The translations under genes were made by a program, and so were the position numbers. Below, in pieces: positions 10,038 through 19,781 of a stretch of DNA of 64,000 nt. The stretch spans positions 1,530,001 through 1,594,000 of the forward strand of contig NZ_CP115465.1 in the NCBI RefSeq assembly GCF_027912535.1. The letters run 5' to 3'. Every line of letters starts with the position of its first letter. Position 1 is the stretch's first letter. Source of the DNA: Brevundimonas sp. NIBR11 (GTDB lineage Bacteria > Pseudomonadota > Alphaproteobacteria > Caulobacterales > Caulobacteraceae). The notes under the pieces are model-generated. The model saw nothing but the letters and a program-made list of their open reading frames with translations. It was not told where the DNA came from and made no database searches.

Positions 10038-11465
10038 ATGGAAGGCTTGGTCGATCGCAAACTGTTTCTCGGCGCGCGCCTGAAGCGGCTGCGGCGCGAC
10101 CGGGGCTTGACCCAGACGGCGATGGCGGGCGACCTCGGGGTTTCTCCCAGCTACCTGAACCACATCGAGCGCAATCAGCGGCCGGTTTCGGCCCAGCTCC
10201 TGCTGCGGCTCGCGGACGCTTATGACGTCGATCTGCGCCAGCTCGGGAAGGCGGGCCCGGCGGGCGAGGCGGAGCTGGCCGAGGCGCTGGCCGATCCCCT
10301 GTTCCAGGGTCTGAACGTCCCTCGCCATGAACTTCTGCAACTGACCGACGAGGCGCCCGCCGCCGCCGAGGCCTTGCTGCGGCTCTATCGCGCCTTCGCC
10401 AAGCAGAGGGACCGATCCCGCGCGGCGCTGATCGATGGCGGCGATACGACGGATGGCCCCTCCCCCGCCGACTGGGTGCGTGACCATATCCAGTCGAGGG
10501 CCAATCATTTTCCCGAACTGGATGCGCTGGGCGAGGCTCTGCACGCCGCACTGGACCCCAACCAGACCGGCGATGGCTTCGAGGCCTTGGCCCGCGCCCG
10601 GCTTCAGTCGCGCCACAACCTTCAGGTCCGCGTCATGCCGGCAGAGGTCATGGTGGAATGGACGCGACGATTCGATCCGCACCGGCGTCGCCTGCTGCTG
10701 TCCGAGACACTGGATTCGTCGTCCCGCGCCTTCGCCGTCGCCTATCAGCTGGCCCTGGCCGAGCACGAGGCCGAACTGAGCGCCCTGACCGACGCCGCCC
10801 GCGCGCCCGACGAAACGACCCGCGCCTTGATGAAGGTCGCCCTGACCAACACCCTCGCCGCCGCCATCCTGATGCCCTACGCCGCTTTCCAGAGGCTGGC
10901 CGAGGCGACAGGCTACGACATCGCCCGGCTGCAGACCCGCTTCGGCGCCTCATTCGAACAGGTCGCTCACCGGCTGACCACCCTGTCGCGCCCGACCGCG
11001 CGCGGCGTGCCCTTCTTCCTGATGCGGGTGGATCAGGCGGGCAATGTTTCCAAACGTTATGCCTCCGGCGCCTTTCCCTTCGCCCGCTTTGGCGGCGCCT
11101 GCCCCCGCTGGCGGCTGCACAGCGCGTTCCGCACGCCGGGCAAGCTGGTCACCCAGATCATCGAGACGCCGGACGGCGGCCGCTGGTTCACCCTGGCCCG
11201 CACCGTGGATCGTCAGGGCCACGACGGGTTCGGCGAGCCGCACGACCTCGCCATCGGGCTGGGCTGCGAGCTCAAGGACGCTCACCGCCTGATGTATGCG
11301 CGAGGGCTGGACCTGACCTCGCCAGATGTCACCCCCATCGGCCCCGCCTGCCGCCTGTGCCACCGCCACCCCTGCGCCGAGCGCGCCGCCCCGCCGGTGG
11401 ACCGGCCCCTGCGCGTAGACGACTGGTCGAAGTCGGTCAGCCCCTATCCGTTCGGCGCGCTCTAG
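10038..11465 (+). CDS. ScfR/RamB-type short-chain acyl-CoA regulator (XRE family)
   Basis: This 475-residue regulator has an N-terminal XRE helix-turn-helix at about residues 10-65 (LKRLRRDRGLTQTAMAGDLGVS), a central IrrE-like region including HEAELSALTDAAR, and a C-terminal DUF2083-type domain with Cys-rich CRLCHRHPCAERAAP near the end. This architecture is that of the ScfR family (RamB, PccR, MccR), which controls acetate, propionate or glyoxylate-shunt genes in response to acyl-CoA. Its divergent placement beside aceA supports that role. No Shine-Dalgarno precedes the ATG and an operator ends 7 bp before it, suggesting a leaderless transcript. The stop overlaps that of the WYL gene. Confidence 0.87.
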   Translation: MEGLVDRKLFLGARLKRLRRDRGLTQTAMAGDLGVSPSYLNHIERNQRPVSAQLLLRLADAYDVDLRQLGKAGPAGEAELAEALADPLFQGLNVPRHELLQLTDEAPAAAEALLRLYRAFAKQRDRSRAALIDGGDTTDGPSPADWVRDHIQSRANHFPELDALGEALHAALDPNQTGDGFEALARARLQSRHNLQVRVMPAEVMVEWTRRFDPHRRRLLLSETLDSSSRAFAVAYQLALAEHEAELSALTDAARAPDETTRALMKVALTNTLAAAILMPYAAFQRLAEATGYDIARLQTRFGASFEQVAHRLTTLSRPTARGVPFFLMRVDQAGNVSKRYASGAFPFARFGGACPRWRLHSAFRTPGKLVTQIIETPDGGRWFTLARTVDRQGHDGFGEPHDLAIGLGCELKDAHRLMYARGLDLTSPDVTPIGPACRLCHRHPCAERAAPPVDRPLRVDDWSKSVSPYPFGAL

Positions 11466-12448
11466 GGCGCGGCGTCCAGCGCGCGCTGGGCTGCCGCGAG
11501 CTCGCCGGCCATGACCGCCTTCAGCCGCTGGGGTCCGACGATTGTGACCTGTTCGCCCCAGGTGAACAGGTGCCAGGCCAGTTCGCGCATGCCGGAGGCC
11601 CGGAACCGGACCACGACCGAGCCGTCCGGTTCGTCCTCCAGCGTCTGGGTCGGGTGCCAGCGCCAGCCGCGCGCCTCGGCCGCGCCTTCTGGCGAGACGC
11701 GCAGCACGACGTCCTCGATCTCGTCCTGATAGATGCCGAAAGACTGGCTGGCGAAGACGCCGAGGTCGAATTCGGGCGGCGGCGGGGCGAAGCCGTCCTG
11801 AGCTTCCACCGCGCTCATCCGGTCGAGGCGGAAGGTCTGGATTCGGCCGCTCTCACGGTCCGCCGCGACCAGATAGTTGGCTCGGCCGAACATGACGCCG
11901 CAGGGGGCGACGCTGCGACGCCGCGCCTCCGCGCCCGGCCGTGAATAGGTGAATCCGAGCGGCGCCTGGGCCAGGACCGCGCCCCGGATGGTGGCCAGCA
12001 TGGCCTCGTCGGCGCTGGGGCGAGGCCCGGCCTGAACCGCGATCGTCTCCGCCCGGACCAAGGCCTCCAGGTCGGGGGCCAGCCGGTTCAGCGTCGTCGA
12101 CCGCATCGCCGACTTGAGCTTGCGCTCCAGCCCCTCCAGCGCGGCGGCCCGGCTGGCCTCGCCCGAGGCTCGCAGGCCCTGCGCCGCCTTGGACAGTTCC
12201 AGCAGTTCGGTCGCCGTCGGGGCCTGCTCGAAGGCCGAAAGGCCGCCCCGGATTCGCCAGCGTTTGGTCGGCGGGTCCGAAACCTCCTCGACCGAAGGGA
12301 AGAGCATGATGACGGCGTCGCGCATCCGCTCGGCGGTGCGGCGGCCGACCCCCGTTTCGAACGCCATCTCGTCCAGCGTCAAACCCTCCGCCGACGCCGC
12401 CATGCGCCGCGCCAGTTCGATGACCATCACCGCCTTGTCGTGCCGCAA
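11462..12448 (-). CDS. WYL-domain transcriptional regulator
   Basis: The 328-residue protein has an N-terminal winged helix-turn-helix (VIELARRMAASAEGLTLDEMAFETGVGRRTAERMRDAV) and a C-terminal WYL-type region around residues 155-240, including RSVAPCGVMFGRANYLVAADRESGRIQTFRLDRM. WYL domains bind small ligands or nucleic acid and are common in single-component regulators. Its stop overlaps the end of the ScfR-type gene by four bases on the opposite strand. It diverges from a small gene at 12539; that 90-bp gap is the likely control region. The target genes are unknown. Confidence 0.85.
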   Translation of the reverse strand: MRHDKAVMVIELARRMAASAEGLTLDEMAFETGVGRRTAERMRDAVIMLFPSVEEVSDPPTKRWRIRGGLSAFEQAPTATELLELSKAAQGLRASGEASRAAALEGLERKLKSAMRSTTLNRLAPDLEALVRAETIAVQAGPRPSADEAMLATIRGAVLAQAPLGFTYSRPGAEARRRSVAPCGVMFGRANYLVAADRESGRIQTFRLDRMSAVEAQDGFAPPPPEFDLGVFASQSFGIYQDEIEDVVLRVSPEGAAEARGWRWHPTQTLEDEPDGSVVVRFRASGMRELAWHLFTWGEQVTIVGPQRLKAVMAGELAAAQRALDAAP

Positions 12449-12538
12449 CCGCCTGCCTCCCGGAGATACGTCCGAAACTGACGCAACACTGTCCTATCTC
12501 ATCATCAACAGCAACCGCTTCGAGACCGGAGACACCCC

Positions 12539-12769
12539 ATGGCCCGCGCTTTCGCCCCCCAGACGCAAATCAACGCCTCGCGCTACATGATCGTCCCGTG
12601 CGAAGCCAACGGCTGCGGAGATCTGGCGGTGATCTGGGACCGGCTCGAAGAACAGGTGGTCGACGTCATCGACGCCCGCGCCAGCGCTCGCTACTCGGAC
12701 GAGGACGCCCTGTGGGACGAGGCCCGTGCGGTCGACGCGCGATACGACGACTTCCGCTTGGCCGCCTAA
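12539..12769 (+). CDS. Small hypothetical protein
   Basis: This gene encodes 76 residues (MARAFAPQTQINASRYMIVPCEANGCGDLAVIWDRLEEQ...), acidic at the C-terminus, with no membrane span and no family that I recognise. A GGAG Shine-Dalgarno precedes the ATG at good spacing, which supports it as real. It diverges from the WYL regulator and converges with the DUF1801 gene, sharing overlapping stop codons at 12766-12769. The cysteines at residues 21 and 26 have no obvious partners. Function unknown. Confidence 0.65.
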   Translation: MARAFAPQTQINASRYMIVPCEANGCGDLAVIWDRLEEQVVDVIDARASARYSDEDALWDEARAVDARYDDFRLAA

Positions 12770-13185
12770 CCGGGGTAGCGCGCCTTTAGCGTCTCTACCG
12801 ACGCCCTGACGACCTCGCGCAGCACGCCTTCATCCAGGTCCGACAGCCGGTTCACATAGACGCAGCCCGACCCCGTCTTGTGCTTGCCCAGACGGGCCAG
12901 CCGTTCGGACCGCGCCGGTTCGTCTGAGGCGACGTACAGAACCAGATTGCCCTTGCGGGGCGAGAAGCCGACCAGGGGCGCATCGCCCTCCCGGCCACTG
13001 TCGTAGCGGTAGTGGTAGGCGCCGAAGCCGATGATGGACCCGCCCCACATCGTGGCCGTCTCGCCGGTCTCGGCCTCGATGAGCTCGACGAGGGCGCTGG
13101 CGTCCTCGCGGCGGCCGGGGTTTTCGACCGAGGCGATGAAATCTTCGACCGACATGGCGGTCGGCTTGGTCTTGTTCTCAGCCAT
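12766..13185 (-). CDS. DUF1801 (YdhG-like) domain protein
   Basis: The protein has 139 residues and fits DUF1801, a small fold also found in YdhG/YdeI proteins. Recognisable parts are MSVEDFIASVENPGRREDA, the MWGGSIIGFGAYHYRY segment and the FSPRKGNLVLYV strand followed by KHKTGSGCVYVNRLSDLD. Its biochemical role is not established. A GGGGAGG Shine-Dalgarno supports the start. It lies 11 bp downstream of the acyltransferase gene in the same orientation and may be co-transcribed with it. Confidence 0.82.
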   Translation of the reverse strand: MAENKTKPTAMSVEDFIASVENPGRREDASALVELIEAETGETATMWGGSIIGFGAYHYRYDSGREGDAPLVGFSPRKGNLVLYVASDEPARSERLARLGKHKTGSGCVYVNRLSDLDEGVLREVVRASVETLKARYPG

Positions 13186-13196
13186 GATCGCCTCCC

Positions 13197-14303
13197 CTAG
13201 TCTCGCTTGACCGCCGTCCAGCGATCGATCTGGCGCTGGGCCGGGGTCTCGACCCAGCGGTGCGCCGCGATCGCCAGCACCACGATCAGGCCGAAGATGC
13301 CGATCGCGAACAGATCATTGATCCAGACGGAGCCGAAGTCGATCCGCGCCCGTGGGACCCAGTGCAGCTTGCGCGCGACGATCATCATGACCGTCAGCAC
13401 GAACATATGGACCATGTAGATCGCAAACGACCATCGCCCGAGGGTCACAAGGGCGGGATGGTCGAGCAATCTCGACACGGCCCCGTCCTCGCCTGCGAAG
13501 ACCCAGACGACGCCGATGAACAAGAGGGTCACCAGCACTGTCACCGGTCCCTGCGCCCAGGCGATGAAGACCGAGATGGCCAGCACGGTCGCGATCTCCA
13601 GCGCCGTCGCGGCCTCGCCCTTCAGCCGGGGGATCCGCATCCACAGTCCCTGCAGCAGGCAGCCTAGGAAGAAGCCGTAAACCGCCCTCGGCACGGCGAA
13701 GTCGTAGGTGGTGTTCATCCATCGCTTGGCGAACATCAGCACAATGATCCCGCCAACCACGGCCAGGATCGCGCCGATCCAGCGGAACCGCTTGGGCGCC
13801 GTCAGCACCAGTCCGGCGAAGATCAGATAGCAGGCGACCTCGGCGCTGAGCGTCCAAGCCGGGCCGTTCCACGTCAGGGACGGCAAGATGTGCCAGGCCT
13901 GAACCAGAAGAAGGTTGGCGAAGATGGCCTCGATCGAGCGGTCTCGGACGAAGGGCGTGGCCCCATCGATGTGGAACCAAAGCCGGCACAGCTCCAGCCC
14001 GATGAAGGCGGCCAGCATCAGCACATGCAGAGGCCAGACCCGGCCGAGCCGGCGCGCCATGAACCGCCCGGCGTCGCGCGGCGTCTTGAGCCGTTCTGCG
14101 TAGGCGTGGGCGATGACGAAGCCCGACAGGACGAAGAAATAGTCGACGAACAGATAGCCGTGCTGGACCAAGGCCCAGTCGCGCCAGTGGCTGGCGACCG
14201 GCATGTGGAACATCACCACCAGAACCGCGCAGACCCCGCGCAGGGAATCCAGCGCCTCGAAACGGCGGGGTGCGATGCGAGCGGTGGAAGCGGGGCTGTT
14301 CAC
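13197..14303 (-). CDS. Acyltransferase family 3 (OafA/YrhL-type) membrane protein
   Basis: This is a multi-span inner-membrane acyltransferase that modifies surface polysaccharides or lipids with acyl groups. The N-terminal signature RFEALDSLRGVCAVLVVMFHM, the conserved block YLFVDYFFVLSGFVIAHAY and about ten hydrophobic spans identify family 3. I chose the GTG at 14303, which leaves about 13 residues before the LDSLRG signature and gives 368 residues, as usual in the family. The frame stays open to an ATG at 14522, but that extension reads like non-coding sequence. The acceptor is unknown; no polysaccharide cluster is adjacent. Confidence 0.8.
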   Translation of the reverse strand: MNSPASTARIAPRRFEALDSLRGVCAVLVVMFHMPVASHWRDWALVQHGYLFVDYFFVLSGFVIAHAYAERLKTPRDAGRFMARRLGRVWPLHVLMLAAFIGLELCRLWFHIDGATPFVRDRSIEAIFANLLLVQAWHILPSLTWNGPAWTLSAEVACYLIFAGLVLTAPKRFRWIGAILAVVGGIIVLMFAKRWMNTTYDFAVPRAVYGFFLGCLLQGLWMRIPRLKGEAATALEIATVLAISVFIAWAQGPVTVLVTLLFIGVVWVFAGEDGAVSRLLDHPALVTLGRWSFAIYMVHMFVLTVMMIVARKLHWVPRARIDFGSVWINDLFAIGIFGLIVVLAIAAHRWVETPAQRQIDRWTAVKRD

Positions 14304-14582
14304 GTCGGCGTGATACGCTCGGTCGGACACCCTCTTCAAGAAAGGATGGAGGCCTGGCCTCCGAGTTGAACGGAGGGTCTGCAGGGTTGCACCCCCGCCG
14401 CGTCGCCCCTCCGCCACCAGGCCGTGTCCGAGAGCGAGGACAGAATGTCGCACAGATCTTAAATCGGCGGAATCAAACAGGGTTGAAATAGCATTCATCT
14501 TTTTGCGGCAACGCTCGGCCATACTCGCGCGCTATTTGCAGGCTCTTGATCCGCTCGGATTCATTCGGGAAACCCTCGCCTC

Positions 14583-15887
14583 ATGCGCTTCGACTACCGC
14601 CTCGCCCTGATCGCCGCCGTCTCGGCCTGCGCGCCGATGCTGCCCGAGGCGCCGCCGGTCGTCACGCCCCCGACCGCACCAGGGGCGGCTCCGTCGACCG
14701 GGTGGAGCCCGGCCGTCGTCACTCCACCCCCCGGGGGCGCCGCGAACACGCCCCGGACCGCCTATCCGCAGACCGCCGAAGGCTTCGAGGCCTGGAAGCA
14801 GGGCTTTTTCGCCCGCAACGGCGGCGCTCGGCGCGCCCTTTACGAGCAGCAGATGGCCGGGCTGACCTTCGATCCCGAGGTCATCCGCCTGGACACCAAT
14901 CAGCCGGAGTTCAGCCGCCCGGCCGGGGCCTATATTTCTAACGCCGCCTCGGCGGCCCGGATCGCCGAGGCGCGCCGCCGCATAGACGCAGTGCCGTGGG
15001 CGGTCACCCAGCGTTTCGGCGTCCCGGCCGAGATCCTGGTCTCCATCTGGGGCAACGAATCCAGTTTCGGCCAGGTGCAGGGCGATAAGGACGTGATCCG
15101 GTCGCTGGCTACCCTCGCCTTCGAGGGCCGCCGTCGCGACTGGGCCGAGGGCCAGCTGAAGGACGCGCTCGACATCGTCATCGACGGTCGACGCGACCGC
15201 GCGGGCCTGCGCGGCAGCTGGGCGGGAGCCATGGGCCAGACCCAGTTCATGCCTGACAACTATCTGAGGCTGGGCGTCGACCAGAACGGCGACGGCCGGG
15301 TCGACATCTGGGGCTCGGACGCGGACGCCCTGGCGTCAGCAGCGAACTTGCTGGCGCAGGCCGGTTGGAAGCGCGGCCAGAGCTGGGGGTACGAGGTCCG
15401 GCTGCCGGCGAACTTCGACTACGCACTGGCTGAGGCCGACGGACGTCCGTGGAGCTTCTGGGCCCAGCGCGGCGTGAGCGTGGCCCGGGGCGGCGCTCCC
15501 ACTGCGGACGAAGCGGCCGAGAACGGCGTCATCCTGTTGCCTCAGGGCGCGCGGGGACCGGCCTTCCTGGCCCTGCCCAACCACTACGTCATCCGCCGCT
15601 ACAACAACTCGGTCAGCTATGCGCTCGCCATCGGCCTGACGGCGGACGGGGTCGCCGGGCGTCCGGGTCTGGTCGGGACCTGGCCCAACGACGGGCCCAT
15701 CTCGCGCGAGCAGCGGTTTGGGGCGCAGGCGGCGTTGGCGCGGGCCGGTTATGACCCCGGAGGCATCGACGGTGTCATCGGCTCGGGCACTCGCCGCGCG
15801 CTGAAGCAGTGGCAATCGGCGCACGGTCGGATTCCCGACGGCTATCTGACGGCGGCGTTGGCGGACGAGTTGATGCGGGGCAGCTGA
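14583..15887 (+). CDS. Lytic murein transglycosylase (MltB-like) with peptidoglycan-binding domain
   Basis: This enzyme cleaves peptidoglycan glycan strands non-hydrolytically. The catalytic block SIWGNESSFGQVQGDKDVIRSLATLAFEGRR carries the conserved Glu, followed by WAGAMGQTQFMPDNYL, typical of MltB/SLT_2. The C-terminus (about residues 375-430) is a peptidoglycan-binding repeat (ALARAGYDPGGIDGVIGSGTRRALKQWQ). The N-terminus contains the lipobox-like VSAC with Cys16, so the protein is probably an outer-membrane lipoprotein with a Pro-rich linker after it. Length is 434 residues. Confidence 0.9.
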   Translation: MRFDYRLALIAAVSACAPMLPEAPPVVTPPTAPGAAPSTGWSPAVVTPPPGGAANTPRTAYPQTAEGFEAWKQGFFARNGGARRALYEQQMAGLTFDPEVIRLDTNQPEFSRPAGAYISNAASAARIAEARRRIDAVPWAVTQRFGVPAEILVSIWGNESSFGQVQGDKDVIRSLATLAFEGRRRDWAEGQLKDALDIVIDGRRDRAGLRGSWAGAMGQTQFMPDNYLRLGVDQNGDGRVDIWGSDADALASAANLLAQAGWKRGQSWGYEVRLPANFDYALAEADGRPWSFWAQRGVSVARGGAPTADEAAENGVILLPQGARGPAFLALPNHYVIRRYNNSVSYALAIGLTADGVAGRPGLVGTWPNDGPISREQRFGAQAALARAGYDPGGIDGVIGSGTRRALKQWQSAHGRIPDGYLTAALADELMRGS

Positions 15888-15894
15888 TCTCTTC

Positions 15895-15915
15895 CTTCTC
15901 CCCTTGCGGGAGAAG
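15895..15915. terminator. Short hairpin between convergent genes
   Basis: CTTCTCCC at 15895-15902 pairs with GGGAGAAG at 15908-15915 around a 5-base loop. It lies in the 36-bp gap between the convergent transglycosylase and cysS genes. It is a plausible weak bidirectional terminator, although no long T-run follows. Confidence 0.45.
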
Positions 15916-15923
15916 CAAAGGGA

Positions 15924-17333
15924 CTACTCTTTCAGCCGCCACGTCGCCCCGGCGGGTCCGTCCATCACGATCACGTTCAACGCCGTCAGCCGATCGCGGA
16001 TACGGTCCGCCTCGGCCCAGTTCTTCTCCGCCCTCGCCGTGACCCGCTCGGCCAGCAGTTCCTCGACCTCGGCCTTCAGCCCCTCGTCGGCCCCGCCCTC
16101 GAACCAGGCGTCCGGCGAGGCCAGCAACACGCCCATGATGGCCCCGGCCGCCAGCAGTTCACCCTTGGCCCGCGCCACCGCGCCCTCGTCCCCCGCCGTC
16201 ATCGCTCGCTCGATCTCGCTCGACAGGGCGAACATGGAGGCCATGGCCCCCGGCGTATTCAGGTCATCCTCGATCGAGGCCAGGAACTCGGCGGGCGGGT
16301 CGGTCTCGGTCGCCGCGACGTCCGCGGCCCGCCGCAGGGCGCCGTAGAGCCGGTCGAGATTCTTGCGCGACTGGTCCAGCAGCCCCTGGTTCCAGTCCAG
16401 CGGCTGACGGTAATGCGCGCTCAGCAGCGCCCACCGCACCACCTCGCCCGGGATCGACTGGACCAGGTCGTGCAGCAACAGGACATTGCCGATCGACTTG
16501 GACATCTTCTCCGCATCGACAGTCAGGAAGCCGTTGTGCATCCAGTAGCGGCTGTACTCGTCGTGAGATGCCTCGCCATGCGCATGGCCGTGGGCGCAGA
16601 CGCCCTGGGCGATCTCGTTCTCATGATGAGGGAAAACCAGATCGATTCCGCCGCCGTGGATGTCGATCGGCAGGCCCAGGGTCTTCTCGATCATGGCCGA
16701 GCATTCGATGTGCCAGCCGGGACGCCCCTCGCCCCAGGGCGACGGCCAGGACGGTTCGCCCTCCTTGGACGGCTTCCACAGGACGAAGTCGTGCGGGTTC
16801 TTCTTGTAGGGCGCGACCTCGACCCGCGCCCCGGCGATCATGTCGTCGAGGTTTCGCCCCGACAGGGCGCCGTAGGACGGATAGCTGGACACGTCGAACA
16901 GCACATGACCCTCCGCGGCATAGGCGCAGCCCTGATCCACGATCTCGCCGATCTGCTTCACTATGGCGTCCATATGGTCGGTGACGTGCGGCGCGATGTC
17001 CGGCGGCGAGACGTTCAGCAGTCCCATGTCGGCCAGATAGGCGGCTTCGTAGCGCGCCGTGACCTCGCCGATCGCCACGCCCTCGCGCGCGGCCTTCTGA
17101 TTGATCTTGTCGTCCACGTCCGTGACGTTGCGGGCGTAGATCACCTTGTCCGCGCCATAGGTCCGGCGCAGCAACCGCACCAGAACGTCGAACACCACAG
17201 GCGGGCGTGCATTGCCGATGTGGGCGTAATCATAGACCGTGGGCCCACACACATAGAGCGTCACCCGATCGGGGTTCCGAGGCGTGAACTCACGCTTCTC
17301 GCGGCGCAGGGTGTCGTGCAGATGCAGGGTCAT
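15924..17333 (-). CDS. cysS: Cysteinyl-tRNA synthetase
   Basis: CysRS attaches cysteine to tRNA-Cys. The N-terminus [16 protein letters not shown] leads into the zinc-binding [18 protein letters not shown] block, which contains the HIGH-equivalent HIGN, and the KMSKS motif occurs as EKMSKSIGN. The ATG at 17333 gives 469 residues, close to E. coli CysS (461). The frame is open further upstream to 17441 but homologous sequence begins at this Met. It diverges from folE across 153 bp, which must hold both promoters. Confidence 0.96.
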   Translation of the reverse strand: MTLHLHDTLRREKREFTPRNPDRVTLYVCGPTVYDYAHIGNARPPVVFDVLVRLLRRTYGADKVIYARNVTDVDDKINQKAAREGVAIGEVTARYEAAYLADMGLLNVSPPDIAPHVTDHMDAIVKQIGEIVDQGCAYAAEGHVLFDVSSYPSYGALSGRNLDDMIAGARVEVAPYKKNPHDFVLWKPSKEGEPSWPSPWGEGRPGWHIECSAMIEKTLGLPIDIHGGGIDLVFPHHENEIAQGVCAHGHAHGEASHDEYSRYWMHNGFLTVDAEKMSKSIGNVLLLHDLVQSIPGEVVRWALLSAHYRQPLDWNQGLLDQSRKNLDRLYGALRRAADVAATETDPPAEFLASIEDDLNTPGAMASMFALSSEIERAMTAGDEGAVARAKGELLAAGAIMGVLLASPDAWFEGGADEGLKAEVEELLAERVTARAEKNWAEADRIRDRLTALNVIVMDGPAGATWRLKE

Positions 17334-17486
17334 CGAATCTTGTGCAGTCGGTTTTCTTGCGGGACGGGCCCGTCGTCCCATATAGCCGTGCTGCCGCGTC
17401 GAATAGCCGTGGCGACGAAAAGGGAGAGCGGCGCGCGTCAATCCGGAACCCTCGTTCCGGCGCTACTAAGCTGCTTCAAGACATCT

Positions 17487-18104
17487 ATGGACGCCCAGAT
17501 CACCAATGCGCTCCGGATCGGAAACGATCACGGCGTGACGAAGCCCAGCCGCGAGGAGGCCCTCGCCGCCGTTCGCACCCTGATCGCCTGGTCGGGCGAC
17601 AACCCGGACCGCGAAGGCCTGAAGGACACGCCCAAGCGGGTCGTCGACGCCTATTCCGAGTGGTTCGAAGGTTACGACGCCGACCCGGCCAAGGAACTGA
17701 GCCGCACGTTCGAGGATGTGCAGGGCTATGACGACATGGTCCTGCTGCGCGACATCGAGGTCGAGAGCCACTGCGAGCACCACATGGCGCCGTTTCTGGG
17801 CAAGGCCTATGTCGCCTACATGCCCACCGCCAAGGTCGTCGGCATCTCCAAGATCGCCCGCGTAGTCGAGATCTTCTCCAAGCGTCTGCAGACGCAGGAG
17901 ACCCTGACCCAGGAGATCACCAAGGCGCTGGAAGACAACCTGTCGCCCGCCGGCGTGGCTGTCCTGATCGACGCCGAGCACCAATGCATGACGACGCGCG
18001 GCGTGCATCACCGTCACGTCTCGACCATCACCACCCGCTTCACCGGCGCGTTCAAGGAGAACCCCGCTCTTGTCGAGCGCTTCCTGAAGCTGGCCAAGGG
18101 CTGA
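17487..18104 (+). CDS. folE: GTP cyclohydrolase I
   Basis: FolE converts GTP to 7,8-dihydroneopterin triphosphate, the first step of tetrahydrofolate synthesis. The 205-residue protein shows the hallmark zinc and active-site stretch [42 protein letters not shown], and the C-terminal [11 protein letters not shown] with the second cysteine ligand. The ATG at 17487 is the natural start; the frame is open upstream only as read-through antisense to cysS. A stem-loop follows immediately after the stop. Confidence 0.97.
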   Translation: MDAQITNALRIGNDHGVTKPSREEALAAVRTLIAWSGDNPDREGLKDTPKRVVDAYSEWFEGYDADPAKELSRTFEDVQGYDDMVLLRDIEVESHCEHHMAPFLGKAYVAYMPTAKVVGISKIARVVEIFSKRLQTQETLTQEITKALEDNLSPAGVAVLIDAEHQCMTTRGVHHRHVSTITTRFTGAFKENPALVERFLKLAKG

Positions 18105-18109
18105 TGAAT

Positions 18110-18142
18110 AAATCCTCCTTTGCCTCTGGCTCAGGAGGATTT
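18110..18142 (+). terminator. Stem-loop after folE
   Basis: AAATCCTCCT at 18110-18119 pairs perfectly with AGGAGGATTT at 18133-18142, with a 13-base loop. It begins five bases after the folE stop. The run of T is short, so it may be a terminator or an mRNA 3'-end stabiliser between folE and exbD. Confidence 0.55.
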
Positions 18143-18287
18143 CTCCCCGTTCGGGCGAAAAGCGCCCTTAGGGAACCGACTTCCTTCCGAGACCGCTTTA
18201 CAAGCCAGACGGCAGACGCCAAGAAACCGTCCGAACCGTAACGCGTCGCTCGCGCCCTGCGCCCGAGCCTCCATGGAGAAGCACCGC

Positions 18288-18731
<444 letters not shown>

Positions 18732-18756
18732 GCCTCTCGCCATTCGCAACGATCAG

Positions 18757-18790
18757 GGCCGCGTCTCGCAAGGGACGCGGCCTTTTTCTT
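18757..18790 (+). terminator. Rho-independent terminator after exbD
   Basis: GGCCGCGTC at 18757-18765 pairs with GACGCGGCC at 18774-18782, with an 8-base loop, followed by TTTTTCTT. It is the clearest intrinsic terminator in the window and ends the exbD transcript. Confidence 0.85.
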
Positions 18791-18818
18791 TGCGGCTCAT
18801 CCGGCCTAGGCTCTCGCG

Positions 18819-19157
18819 ATGACGCCCGCAGAGCTCCACACGCTGGTTCTGGCCTTCCCGGAGACGGAGACCGGCACGACGCACGGCTGGCCGTCGTTCA
18901 AGGCGGCGGGGAAGTTCTTCACCCGCCTGCGCCCCGAAGACGACAGCGTGGTCGTCTATGTCGACTCGGAGGATCACCGCGACATGCTGATGGAGGCCGA
19001 GCCGGAGACCTTCCACGTCACCGACCACTATCGCGGCTATCCCATCGTCCTGGCACGACTGGCGACCGTCGATCCCGTCTGGCTGCGCGGCGCCCTGGAA
19101 AAACGCTGGCTGAAGCTGGTGCCGAAGCGGGTGTCGAAGGCCTCGACCGGCGCATGA
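18819..19157 (+). CDS. MmcQ/YjbR family protein
   Basis: This 112-residue protein fits the MmcQ/YjbR family (double-wing DNA-binding-like fold, DUF419). The features are the opening LVLAFPETETGTTHGWPSF, then KFFTRLRPEDDSVVVYVD and the C-terminal WLRGALEKRWLKLVPKR. Cellular function is not established for the family. It begins 29 bp after the exbD terminator and overlaps the next gene by 4 bp (ATGA), so the two form a small operon. Confidence 0.85.
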   Translation: MTPAELHTLVLAFPETETGTTHGWPSFKAAGKFFTRLRPEDDSVVVYVDSEDHRDMLMEAEPETFHVTDHYRGYPIVLARLATVDPVWLRGALEKRWLKLVPKRVSKASTGA

Positions 19158-19576
19158 GCGAGACCGTCGCCGGCAGCTGGACAGGCATCTATTTCTATCC
19201 GGAGGACCATCCGGACAATCCCGACGACCTGTGGCCGCCGACCGCCTTCGTGGCCGAACTGATCGACCGGGCGGGCGTGCTCACCGGCTGGGTTCGCGAA
19301 CCGGACATGCTGTACGACGGGCCCGAGCGGACCGCCGAGATCGAGGGCGAGCGGATCGGCGACAGCGTCGTCTTCACCAAGACCCCGACCGACGGCGCCG
19401 ATCAGATCGAATACGCCGGCGCCCTGATCGATGACGGCCGCCGGATCGAAGGTCGGTGGCATATCGTCGGCGACTGGTCCGGCCGTTTCCGCATGGATCG
19501 CGCCGGCCTGATCCGCCCCGAAGAGCGTATTTCGGCTGAACGCACCATGGACGCGCCTGTGGATCAGGGCGGCTGA
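19154..19576 (+). CDS. Hypothetical protein whose 3' end is tandemly duplicated
   Basis: The gene encodes 140 residues with no signal peptide or membrane span. Short beta-strand-like runs (GSWTGIYFYPED, VLTGWVREPDML, RIEGRWHIVGDWSGRFRM) suggest a small beta-barrel, but I do not recognise the family. It overlaps the MmcQ gene by 4 bp. Its last 133 bases including the stop are repeated exactly right after the stop. Because 133 is not a multiple of three and the first copy keeps its stop, the protein itself is intact unless the ancestral C-terminus was different. Confidence 0.7.
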   Translation: MSETVAGSWTGIYFYPEDHPDNPDDLWPPTAFVAELIDRAGVLTGWVREPDMLYDGPERTAEIEGERIGDSVVFTKTPTDGADQIEYAGALIDDGRRIEGRWHIVGDWSGRFRMDRAGLIRPEERISAERTMDAPVDQGG

Positions 19577-19709
19577 GATCGAAGGTCGGTGGCATATCGT
19601 CGGCGACTGGTCCGGCCGTTTCCGCATGGATCGCGCCGGCCTGATCCGCCCCGAAGAGCGTATTTCGGCTGAACGCACCATGGACGCGCCTGTGGATCAG
19701 GGCGGCTGA
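19444..19709. repeat. Perfect 133-bp tandem duplication
   Basis: Bases 19444-19576 are repeated at 19577-19709 without a mismatch that I can see. The unit starts GATCGAAGGTCGG and ends GGGCGGCTGA, so it spans the 3' third of the preceding gene with its stop codon. Identity between copies implies a very recent duplication in this lineage, or an assembly artefact. The second copy fills the gap before the aldo/keto reductase gene and has no start codon context of its own. Confidence 0.93.
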
Positions 19710-19781
19710 GTTCGCCGAATCGGTGGCGTCCCGACGCGGCGCCCCCATATCGAGCCTTCACAACCTTGCCGGAGCCGCCCG

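Noticed and set aside
14304..14522. N-terminal extension of the family 3 acyltransferase
   Set aside because: Residues before the GTG at 14303 are Arg/Gly-rich and unlike the family, which starts shortly before LDSLRG; this region more likely holds the divergent promoters.
15904..16347. Plus-strand open frame opposite the cysS 3' end
   Set aside because: It is Ser/Ala-rich, has no domain and lies antisense to the conserved C-terminal region of CysS.
19577..19709. Second copy of the tandem duplication as a separate coding gene
   Set aside because: It has no start codon with a ribosome site and is just a frame-shifted duplicate of the preceding 3' end.
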